NCBI GenBank assembly: GCA_964487455.1
Contig: CAZARE010000241.1
Location: forward strand, 1 to 14,583
Length of the DNA: 14,583 nucleotides
From: DASWJZ01 sp964487455
GTDB taxonomy: Bacteria; Pseudomonadota; Alphaproteobacteria; Rhizobiales; Afifellaceae
Reading direction: 5' to 3'
The position numbers were made by a program, and so were the translations under genes. Below, piece after piece: positions 6,433-12,733 of this stretch; the first letter of the stretch is position 1, and each line of letters begins with the position of its first letter. The notes beneath the pieces are model-generated. The model was not told the origin of the DNA, searched no databases, and saw nothing but the letters and a program-made list of their open reading frames with translations.

Positions 6433-7254
6433 TCAGTGAAGGCCGAGCACGTCGGCCATGTCGTAGAGGCCGGGCTTCTTGTCGAAGGCCCAGAGCGCCG
6501 CCCGCAAGGCCCCCCGCGCAAAGTTGTCACGGCTCTCGGCGCGGTGCGTAAGCTCGATGCGTTCGCCTTCACCGGCGAAAATCACCGTGTGGTCACCGAC
6601 GACCGAGCCCCCTCGCAACGACGCAAAGCCGATCGGGCCTTCCGGCCGCGGGCCGGTATGGCCATCACGCGTACGGACGGAGTTCTCCGCCAGATCGATC
6701 GCTCTGCCCTCGGCCGCGGCGCGGCCCAGAAGGAGCGCCGTGCCTGAGGGCGCGTCAATCTTGAGGCGGTGGTGTATCTCGACGATCTCGATGTCATAGC
6801 CGGGGCCCAGCACCGCGGCGGCCCGGCGAACGAGGCTGGCAAGCAGATTGACGCCTAGGCTCATATTGCCGGAGCGCACGATGCGGCAGTGGCGCGCCGC
6901 CGCCTTCAGTCGCTCCTCGTGCTCCGGGCCGATGCCGGTAGTGCCGATGACATGCACGACGCGCGCTTGCGCAGCGAGCTCGGCGTAGGCGAGCGTGGCT
7001 TCCGGGGACGTGAAGTCCAACATCACGTCGGCGTTGGCAAAAACGGCGACCGGATCGGCGCTGACCGCAACGCCGCAGACGCCCGCCCCAGCAAGGATTC
7101 CCGCATCCTTGCCCTGCGCCTCCGCATCAGGCCGGTCGAGAGCGCCCACGAGCCGCATGCGGCCCTCGCCGAGCACAGCCCGCGTGAGCGCCCGACCCAT
7201 GCGTCCGCCCGCGCCCGCCACCACGACTCGCAATTCGGCCATTCGCTGATCCAT
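6433..7254 (-). CDS. dapB: 4-hydroxy-tetrahydrodipicolinate reductase
   Basis: NAD(P)H-dependent reductase of the diaminopimelate/lysine pathway, giving tetrahydrodipicolinate; cytosolic tetramer. The 273-aa protein has the nucleotide-binding loop VVAGAGGRMG (11-20), DFTSPEA (80-86), GTTG (104-107), and the active-site signature EIHHRLKIDAPSGTAL (159-174) with H161 and K165 as the expected acid and substrate-binding residues. Length matches the family. The frame is open to 7566, but those 104 codons overlap regB antisense and lack homology; ATG 7254 has GGAGAG just upstream. The in-frame ATG at 7242 (MAELRVVVAG) is an alternative. First gene of the four-gene minus-strand run and divergent from regB. 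Confidence 0.96.
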   Translation of the reverse strand: MDQRMAELRVVVAGAGGRMGRALTRAVLGEGRMRLVGALDRPDAEAQGKDAGILAGAGVCGVAVSADPVAVFANADVMLDFTSPEATLAYAELAAQARVVHVIGTTGIGPEHEERLKAAARHCRIVRSGNMSLGVNLLASLVRRAAAVLGPGYDIEIVEIHHRLKIDAPSGTALLLGRAAAEGRAIDLAENSVRTRDGHTGPRPEGPIGFASLRGGSVVGDHTVIFAGEGERIELTHRAESRDNFARGALRAALWAFDKKPGLYDMADVLGLH

Positions 7255-7291
7255 AGACTCTCCACGAGCGGCAGGCCCGGCTCGCGCGGTT

Positions 7292-7319
7292 CCTATAGCA
7301 ACGGCAACAGCCTCCGCAA
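7292..7319 (-). promoter_or_regulatory. Possible sigma-70 promoter of dapB
   Basis: On the minus strand TTGCGG (7319-7314), a 16-nt spacer and TATAGG (7297-7292) lie about 38 nt before the dapB ATG. The match is moderate and judged by eye. Confidence 0.3.
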
Positions 7320-7366
7320 ACCGCGCCCACGCTGACTCGGTCGCCGGTTGACGGTAAGAGAACAGA

Positions 7367-8740
7367 ATGGACGGCACTATACGCGGCCCCACGGACACAC
7401 CCGCCGGCTGGTCGGGCCGCAGGCTCAGGCTCTTAACGCTTATCCGCCTGCGCTGGCTCGCCATCGCCGGACAGACCGGGGCGATCCTCGTGGTCGGCTT
7501 TTGGTTCGGCTTCCCGCTGCCCTTCGGCGCCTGCTTTACCTTGATCGCCCTCTCCGCCTGGCTCAATCTCGGGCTCAGGGTCGGCTTTCCGAGCGCCTAT
7601 CGCCTCGATCCGAACTGGGCCACGCTGCTTCTCGGCTATGACCTCCTGCAGCTCGCCGGGCTTCTCTACCTAACCGGTGGTCTCGAGAACCCCTTCGCCA
7701 TCCTGCTGCTTGGCCCTGTCATGGTGTCCGCCACGACGCTGCAGCCCGACAAAACGTTCTTGCTCGGCGCCATGACGCTTGCCGCGGCCACGGTGCTGGT
7801 ATTCATCCATCGGCCGCTGCCGTGGTTTCCGGGACAGGATTTCGACACGCCCCTGCACTATGTGGGAGGCGTCTGGGTGGCGCTCGTTTGCGCCCTCGCC
7901 TTCATGGGCTTCTACGCATTCCGCGTGGCCGAGGAAGCGCGGCAGCTTGCCGATGCGCTGTCCGCGACCGAGCTTGTGCTGCAGCGTGAGCAGCATCTTT
8001 CCGCGCTCGATGGACTTGCCGCGGCCGCGGCGCACGAGCTCGGCACGCCCCTCGCCACGATTGCACTCGTCGCCAACGAACTGGCGAACGAGCTGCCTGA
8101 GAACGATCCGCACGCCGAGGACATCCGGCTGATCCGCGCGCAATCGGAACGCTGCCGCGACATTCTCTCCAAGATCGCGTCCCTTTCCACGTCTCCGGAG
8201 GAGCACCTCGGCGGCATGCCCCTTTCGCACGTGCTGGAGGAAGTCGTGGCACCGCACCGCAATTTCGGTGTCGCCATCGCGGTCAAGTGCGCGGGCGAGG
8301 GGCCCGAGCCGGTGGCGGAGCGCAACCCTGGCCTCACCTACGGGCTCGGCAACCTCGTAGACAACGCCGTCGATTTCGCCACGTCGGAGGTACACATCAG
8401 CGCCGCCTGGACGCCGTCGCGAGTCACCGTCACTATCGTGGACGATGGCTCCGGCTATTCGCCGGATGTTCTCGACCGTCTGGGCGAGCCCTATGTCACG
8501 ACGCGCCGAGGCCGGAAATCGGAAGCGGTCGAGCCCGGCGGGCTGGGGCTCGGCATTTTCATCGCAAAGACGCTTTTGGAGCGGTCCGGAGCACAGATTC
8601 GGCTGGAGAACCGCAGGCCCCCGCATAGGGGCGCCATGGTAACGGTGGACTGGCCGCGCGCGGAATTCGAGACGGCGAGGACGCAGGCATTAGCCAAACC
8701 TGCGGGAGAACCGAGCAATGCCTTGATCCGTGAAGGATAA
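7367..8740 (+). CDS. regB: Redox-sensing histidine kinase RegB (PrrB/ActS)
   Basis: Membrane sensor kinase of the global redox system that controls respiration, carbon and nitrogen fixation or acid tolerance in alphaproteobacteria. The 457-aa protein has about six N-terminal membrane segments (residues 22-185) with the quinone-binding signature GGLENPF (104-110). The H-box is AAAHELGTPLA with phospho-acceptor H223, and the conserved redox Cys is C263 in SERCRDILSK. The N-box is GNLVDNAVDFA (328-338), with ATP-binding motifs DDGSGY (359-364) and GGLGLGIFIAK (391-401). Start ATG 7367 has only a weak AAGAG-like Shine-Dalgarno. regA follows after 63 nt. Both sensing features (quinone motif and Cys) are intact, so it should respond to ubiquinone pool and thiol state as in Rhodobacter. 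Confidence 0.95.
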   Translation: MDGTIRGPTDTPAGWSGRRLRLLTLIRLRWLAIAGQTGAILVVGFWFGFPLPFGACFTLIALSAWLNLGLRVGFPSAYRLDPNWATLLLGYDLLQLAGLLYLTGGLENPFAILLLGPVMVSATTLQPDKTFLLGAMTLAAATVLVFIHRPLPWFPGQDFDTPLHYVGGVWVALVCALAFMGFYAFRVAEEARQLADALSATELVLQREQHLSALDGLAAAAAHELGTPLATIALVANELANELPENDPHAEDIRLIRAQSERCRDILSKIASLSTSPEEHLGGMPLSHVLEEVVAPHRNFGVAIAVKCAGEGPEPVAERNPGLTYGLGNLVDNAVDFATSEVHISAAWTPSRVTVTIVDDGSGYSPDVLDRLGEPYVTTRRGRKSEAVEPGGLGLGIFIAKTLLERSGAQIRLENRRPPHRGAMVTVDWPRAEFETARTQALAKPAGEPSNALIREG

Positions 8741-8803
8741 TGCCTACGTTCCCGGTAGCTGCCACCATCAGAAAAAACGCAGATGCTTCAATCCGATCGA
8801 GCC

Positions 8804-9361
8804 ATGACGGACAAGGCTTCACAGGTCGAGCCGGCGTCGGGCCAGACGCTCCTGATCGTCGACGACGACAAGGCCTTCCTGCAGCGTCTTGCGCGCGCCA
8901 TGGAGAAGCGCGGCTTTGTCACCGAAACGGCCGAATCGGTCGCCGAAGCGCGCACCAAGGTGGAGGCTTCCAATCCTTCGTTCGCCGTGGTCGACATGCG
9001 GCTCGACGACGGCAACGGCCTCGACGTGATCGAGATGCTGCGCGCCCGCCGTCCGGATGCGCGCGCTATCATCCTTACGGGCTATGGCAACATCGCAACA
9101 GCGGTCACTGCCGTAAAGCTCGGGGCGATCGACTACCTGTCGAAGCCGGCGGACGCCGACGAGATCTATGCTGCGCTCATGCAGAAGACGGACGAGCGTG
9201 CGGCGCCTCCTGAGAATCCGATGTCGGCGGATCGCGTCCGATGGGAACACATCCAGCGCGTCTACGAACTCTGCGACCGCAACGTCTCGGAAACGGCGCG
9301 CCGTCTCAACATGCACCGTCGCACGCTGCAGCGCATCCTTGCGAAGCGCGCCCCACGCTGA
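8804..9361 (+). CDS. regA: Response regulator RegA (PrrA/ActR)
   Basis: DNA-binding partner of RegB. The 185-aa protein has a receiver domain (about 15-130) with acidic D20/D21, phospho-acceptor D64 in VVDMRLDDG, T92 in ILTGYG and K114 in LSKPAD. A proline-containing linker (RAAPPENP) leads to a Fis-type helix-turn-helix (about 155-182, CDRNVSETARRLNMHRRTLQ) that is nearly invariant in the family. Start: ATG 8804 gives the family length (about 184 aa); an in-frame ATG at 8783 would add seven residues. Neither has a strong Shine-Dalgarno. Same strand as regB with no senC/prrC between or around them. It converges on the cyclase gene with only 8 nt between stops and no clear terminator. Confidence 0.95.
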   Translation: MTDKASQVEPASGQTLLIVDDDKAFLQRLARAMEKRGFVTETAESVAEARTKVEASNPSFAVVDMRLDDGNGLDVIEMLRARRPDARAIILTGYGNIATAVTAVKLGAIDYLSKPADADEIYAALMQKTDERAAPPENPMSADRVRWEHIQRVYELCDRNVSETARRLNMHRRTLQRILAKRAPR

Positions 9362-9369
9362 GCCGGCGC

Positions 9370-11118
9370 CTAAACGTCAATTCCGGCTTGACGCAGCCCG
9401 TCGACCGCGCGGTCGAGCCAGCCTGAGTCCGCAAAGGGCATGGACTTGCGCAGGTGCGCAATCGAGAAACGCGGGTTGATCTCCAGCACTTCGCGCCACA
9501 GCCGGCGGGCCTCCTCGTGGCGGTTCGTAAGCCCGCAGATGCAGGCGATGTAGAAGCGGGTCATGTCGGAATGCGGGGCCAGAGCCAGCCTGCGCTTGAA
9601 GGCAGGCTCTGCCTCGTCGAGACGGCCAATTGCGAAGAGGGAGCGGCCGATGAAGTGCAGCGCCATGTCGAATTGCGGATCGAACCGCAGGCACTTCGTG
9701 TAGAGTTCCACGGCCTCCTCCGAGCGCCCCTGGAACTCGCGAATATTGCCGAGGCAGGCATAGGCGTCGGCGCAATTGGGATCAAGTTCCATAGCTCGCT
9801 CCGCAGCGCGCTCCGCCTCGCCGAGCTGTCCGACCCACGCAAGGATGACCGCCAATGAGATTTGCGTCTGTGGCTCGGTCTCGTCAGTTGCAATCGCCTT
9901 GCGTGCCAGATCTATCGCCCGAGTTAGATCAGCTGAGGTCGCGTCGTTCCACTGGTTGGCAAATTCTCCGAACGTGATCATCGCTAGGCGCGCATACGCC
10001 TCCGCCGCGAAAGCTTCGTTCGAGATCAGCCGCTCAAACATCCGCCGCGCCTCGATCGCTGCTTCCGGTCGAAGCTGGAACATGGTCTGACGCGCGCGCA
10101 CAAGCAGATCGTAGGCTTCCGGATCGACCTTGCCGCGGGTCTCCAACTGGGCCTTCTCGGCGCTGGTCAGCTTCACCTTGAGCGCCCCGACGATGGTGCG
10201 GGTGACTTCGTCCTGGACGGCGAAGATGTCTTCGAGGTCGCGGTCGTAGCGCTCGGCCCACAAATGGCCGCCATTGGTTCCGTCGATCATCTGCGCGTTG
10301 ATGCGGACGCGGTTCGCTGCCCGGCGCACGCTCCCTTCAAGAACGTAGCGCACACCGAGCTCGCGGCTGACCTGGCGGACATCCGGCGCCTTTCCTTTGT
10401 AGGCGAAGGAGGAATTGCGCGCGATGACGAAAAGCCCCGAGACCTTCGACAGGTCGGTGATGATGTCCTCGGTGATGCCGTCGGCGAAGTAGCCCTGCTC
10501 CGAGTCGCCCGACATGTTGTCGAACGGCAGGACCGCGATCGATGGTTTGTCCGGAAGCTCCGGCTCGTTGAGCGCGAGTGACGTCGCGTCCGTGCCATTC
10601 GGGCTCCAGCCCCAGACATGCAAAGGGTGGTCGATATTCTTGACCTCGTGCATGCCGCGATCGACGAAATCGGCTTCGACGCGACCTCGGACATGCTGGA
10701 TCACGGCATCTGAGATTGCCACGCCGCCCGGCGCGGCGAGCCCCTCGATACGCGCCGCCACGTTTACGCCGTCGCCAAAGATGTCCTCGCCATCGATGAT
10801 GATATCGCCGACGTGGACGCCAATGCGGTACTGCAGGCGGTCGTCTCCTCCGGCGCCACGCCCGTCAATCACCGTCTGTATCGCGATCCCGCACTGAACC
10901 GCGTCTACGGCGGACGGGAACTCGACCAGCAGCCCGTCGCCGGTCGTCTTGACGATCCGACCTCCATGCTCGGCAACCGCCGGGTCAACCACTTCTGCAC
11001 GCGCCACCTTGAGGCGCGCCAGGGTGCCGCTCTCACTCCGTCCCATAAGGCGCGAATATCCGACGACGTCGGCGGACATGATCGCGGCCAGTCTGCGCTG
11101 CTCTCGCGGCACTTTCAT
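9370..11118 (-). CDS. Class III adenylate/guanylate cyclase with TolB-like and TPR domains
   Basis: 582-aa predicted soluble nucleotide cyclase. Residues 8-170 are a class III catalytic domain with metal Asp D17 (SADVVGYSRLM) and D61 (KTTGDG), substrate-specifying K57 and D112 (EDIFGDG), and transition-state N119 and R123 (VNVAARIE). All six key residues are present, so it should be active, and the K/D pair suggests adenylate cyclase. Residues about 192-290 (KPSIAVLPFDNMSGD...GGHLWAERYDR) are a TolB/FlgO-like domain, and about 370-560 are tetratricopeptide repeats (e.g. AERAMELDPNCADAYACLG). This architecture is common and multi-copy in Rhizobiales. Start ATG 11118 has AGGAAG upstream; the frame is open to 11187. 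It lies 104 nt downstream of mmcB on the same strand. No transmembrane segment is evident; the signal sensed is unknown. Confidence 0.9.
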   Translation of the reverse strand: MKVPREQRRLAAIMSADVVGYSRLMGRSESGTLARLKVARAEVVDPAVAEHGGRIVKTTGDGLLVEFPSAVDAVQCGIAIQTVIDGRGAGGDDRLQYRIGVHVGDIIIDGEDIFGDGVNVAARIEGLAAPGGVAISDAVIQHVRGRVEADFVDRGMHEVKNIDHPLHVWGWSPNGTDATSLALNEPELPDKPSIAVLPFDNMSGDSEQGYFADGITEDIITDLSKVSGLFVIARNSSFAYKGKAPDVRQVSRELGVRYVLEGSVRRAANRVRINAQMIDGTNGGHLWAERYDRDLEDIFAVQDEVTRTIVGALKVKLTSAEKAQLETRGKVDPEAYDLLVRARQTMFQLRPEAAIEARRMFERLISNEAFAAEAYARLAMITFGEFANQWNDATSADLTRAIDLARKAIATDETEPQTQISLAVILAWVGQLGEAERAAERAMELDPNCADAYACLGNIREFQGRSEEAVELYTKCLRFDPQFDMALHFIGRSLFAIGRLDEAEPAFKRRLALAPHSDMTRFYIACICGLTNRHEEARRLWREVLEINPRFSIAHLRKSMPFADSGWLDRAVDGLRQAGIDV

Positions 11119-11222
11119 TTCTTCCTGAGCCCGCCCGAGGCGGAAGCTATGTTCGCATCGGGTCAACATCAATGGCCGCGGGCGCACCCCGCCGACGGCT
11201 CTGACAGGTCATCGTCAGCAGG

Positions 11223-11732
11223 TTACTCTGCCCCCCGTCCGCAATCCGGGTCCTCCAGGTCGTGCAAGCGATGCGCGCCGGCCCGCGCGATGCGGATAAG
11301 CATCTCCCTGCGAGTGGCGGAAGGCATCCGCACGCAGTCCGATTCGCGCAGGATTTCAGCGCCGTAGGAATCAGCCACGATCAGCCCCGCGTCCTGTGGA
11401 AAGATCTCAGACGGCACGTGCGGGCCTGTGGCGAAATAGAAATAGTCGGAATGGAGGAGATAGTCGCGCCACTTTCCATCGGCGCGGAAATCCTCAACCG
11501 AGGACTTGATCTCCACGATGGCGATTGTGCCGTCGGCGCCGAGCGCCACGAGGTCGGCGCGGCGGCCGGAGCGGAGCGTCACCTCCGGGATAAGCGCCAG
11601 CCCCTCGGCGCGCAGGCGCCGGCAAACGCCGCGGCGGATCGCCAACGCCCGCTCCGACTGCCTCCTGTCAACAGGAACCTCCGGAAGCTCCGTAGCTAAT
11701 AGACGCGCTTGCGTGACGATGCGGACGCTCAT
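11223..11732 (-). CDS. mmcB: MmcB family DNA repair protein
   Basis: 169-aa protein of the alphaproteobacterial MmcB family, linked in Caulobacter to the SOS response and mitomycin C survival. A PD-(D/E)XK-like nuclease core can be read: E50 (IPEVTL), D60 (RRADLVAL), then E74-x-K76 (IVEIKSS). The flanking VEDFRADGKWRDYL and DYFYFATGP segments are family hallmarks. Start ATG 11732 is preceded by GGAGAG; the frame is open to 12035, but that part overlaps the divergent hemerythrin gene and a candidate LexA box. The cyclase gene lies downstream on the same strand. Family assignment is firm; nuclease activity is inferred from the residue pattern. Confidence 0.9.
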   Translation of the reverse strand: MSVRIVTQARLLATELPEVPVDRRQSERALAIRRGVCRRLRAEGLALIPEVTLRSGRRADLVALGADGTIAIVEIKSSVEDFRADGKWRDYLLHSDYFYFATGPHVPSEIFPQDAGLIVADSYGAEILRESDCVRMPSATRREMLIRIARAGAHRLHDLEDPDCGRGAE

Positions 11733-11771
11733 TGCTCTCTCCGGGCGGGATAATGGCCGATCCGTCGATTG

Positions 11772-11786
11772 AAACAAAGCCGGAAC
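11772..11786 (-). promoter_or_regulatory. Candidate LexA (SOS) box upstream of mmcB
   Basis: On the minus strand the site reads GTTC-CGGCTTT-GTTT, seven of eight core bases of the alphaproteobacterial LexA consensus GTTC-N7-GTTC, with a T-rich spacer end typical of rhizobial boxes. It lies 39 nt before the mmcB ATG and would overlap the -35 of a weak promoter (TTTGTT-N17-CATTAT, -10 at 11755-11750). It also sits in the shared region with the divergent hemerythrin gene. Confidence 0.6.
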
Positions 11787-11901
11787 GCCCCCTTTCCCGA
11801 TCGAAATCGCACCCGCGCTGTGGACCTGCCGAAACCGGCGGCCCATATGCTGTTGAAATTCCGGAAATCCAAGTCCTAGCTGCAAGCAGGAAGAGCCAGA
11901 T

Positions 11902-12477
11902 TTGACCCTCAAGCTTGAAGCGCGCGCCGGCTGGCCAGCGGACCTGCGCCTACTCTTGGAGAAATACCCTCGCGAGGTCTGGCCAGGCCACGAGAATCTC
12001 GGAGAAATGGCGCGCTTCTGGCTCGACCGGCACAATGGGTTCCGCGAGCTTGGCAGCGTTCTACTACAGGCAACTGCAGACTTCCGGGAAGGCCGACTCC
12101 TGTCAGAACAATTCCGGCGCTTTTTCGCGCCGCGGCTGCAGTTCCTTCTGCAGAATCTGGAGGGCCATCATCAGATCGAAGACCATCACTATTTTCCCGT
12201 CTTCCGGGCAGCGGAGACGCGGCTCATCAAGGGGTTCGACGTCCTGGAGAGCGATCACGAGGTCTTGCACGCAGACATCATGCGCGTGGCCGACGCCGCA
12301 AATGAGCTCCTCGGCAAGCTGGACGGTGACGAGGACGCCAGCCGTGCGGCGACCGACCGTTACGCGGAGACGAGCGAGCGGCTCGTGCAAGGTCTTCGTC
12401 GCCACCTGGACGACGAAGAAGACCTAATCGTGCCGGTTATTCTCGATCAGGGCGAGCGCAAGCTCTTCTGGGGATGA
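11902..12477 (+). CDS. Hemerythrin HHE-domain protein
   Basis: 191-aa, four-helix hemerythrin-like cation-binding protein, cytosolic, with a probable non-haem di-iron centre. Candidate ligands in order are H44 (LDRHNGFREL), H89/H90 and E93 (GHHQIEDHH), H95/H96, H119 and H123 (ESDHEVLHADI), and H168 with E172/E173 (RHLDDEEDL). This fits the H...HxxxE...H...HxxxxD/E layout of the superfamily. Relatives sense or store oxygen, nitric oxide or iron; the role here is unknown. The start is TTG at 11902, supported by AGGAAG at 11888-11893; no ATG is available before the first helix. It is divergent from mmcB (169-bp shared region) and ends 256 bp before the helicase start. No terminator is evident after it. 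Confidence 0.87.
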   Translation: MTLKLEARAGWPADLRLLLEKYPREVWPGHENLGEMARFWLDRHNGFRELGSVLLQATADFREGRLLSEQFRRFFAPRLQFLLQNLEGHHQIEDHHYFPVFRAAETRLIKGFDVLESDHEVLHADIMRVADAANELLGKLDGDEDASRAATDRYAETSERLVQGLRRHLDDEEDLIVPVILDQGERKLFWG

Positions 12478-12506
12478 GCGAGGCCTACGGAAGTGCGGCG
12501 GTTTTG

Positions 12507-12535
12507 CTTGACTTGTTGCGCTGCACCATCCATAT
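12507..12535 (+). promoter_or_regulatory. Sigma-70-type promoter for the DEAD-box helicase gene
   Basis: CTTGAC (12507-12512), a 17-nt spacer and CCATAT (12530-12535) match the alphaproteobacterial housekeeping consensus CTTGAC-N17-CTATAT in 11 of 12 bases. Transcription would start near 12542, giving a leader of about 190 nt before the TTG start at 12734. This is the best promoter match I found in the window. Confidence 0.65.
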
Positions 12536-12709
12536 GCAGTTCAGCGGCAGCGCCGAATCTCTGGCGCTCGATCGAGGCTGCGTGAAAGAGTCCCCTTAAA
12601 GCGGACCCGGCCTCCATCTTCATTCGCTCCAAACCGGACAGCCCAAATCACGCGGGTCGTCACATGACACCGCCTCGGCAGAGCGCGCTCGACATGCGCC
12701 TCGGGCCGG

Positions 12710-12729
12710 GCCTCCGCACAGCCGGAGGC
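12710..12729 (+). promoter_or_regulatory. Hairpin sequestering the Shine-Dalgarno of the DEAD-box helicase
   Basis: GCCTCCG (12710-12716), a 6-nt loop and CGGAGGC (12723-12729) form a perfect 7-bp GC-rich stem. The right arm contains the GGAGG Shine-Dalgarno (12724-12728), placed 5 nt before the TTG start. A second anti-SD segment, GCCTCC, lies at 12610-12615 in the same leader and could compete for pairing. Seen in sequence; a regulatory role is inferred. Confidence 0.5.
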
Positions 12730-12733
12730 ATCT

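Larger units (their letters stand above)
12478..12733 (+). other. Non-coding gap / 5' leader of the DEAD-box helicase gene
   Basis: 256 bp with no supported gene. The first ~30 bp hold no clear terminator for the hemerythrin gene, then comes the promoter at 12507-12535. The rest is a predicted leader of about 190 nt containing two anti-Shine-Dalgarno segments, a 10-bp palindrome GAGCGCGCTC (12681-12690) and the terminal SD hairpin. I recognise no known riboswitch. Confidence 0.55.

Noticed and set aside
7348..7353. TTGACG as a -35 box for regB
   Set aside because: It lies only 13 nt before the ATG, with no room for a -10 and transcription start.
7255..7566. 104-residue N-terminal extension of DapB
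   Set aside because: It overlaps the start of regB on the other strand, lacks homology and is bypassed by a good Shine-Dalgarno before ATG 7254.
7670..8626. 318-codon minus-strand frame opposite regB
   Set aside because: Antisense shadow; regB carries every kinase motif in the plus frame.
9361..9392. Hairpins (AGCCGG...CCGGCT and GTCAA...TTGAC) as a regA terminator
   Set aside because: They lie mostly inside the cyclase coding end, have a long loop or short stem, and no T-tract follows.
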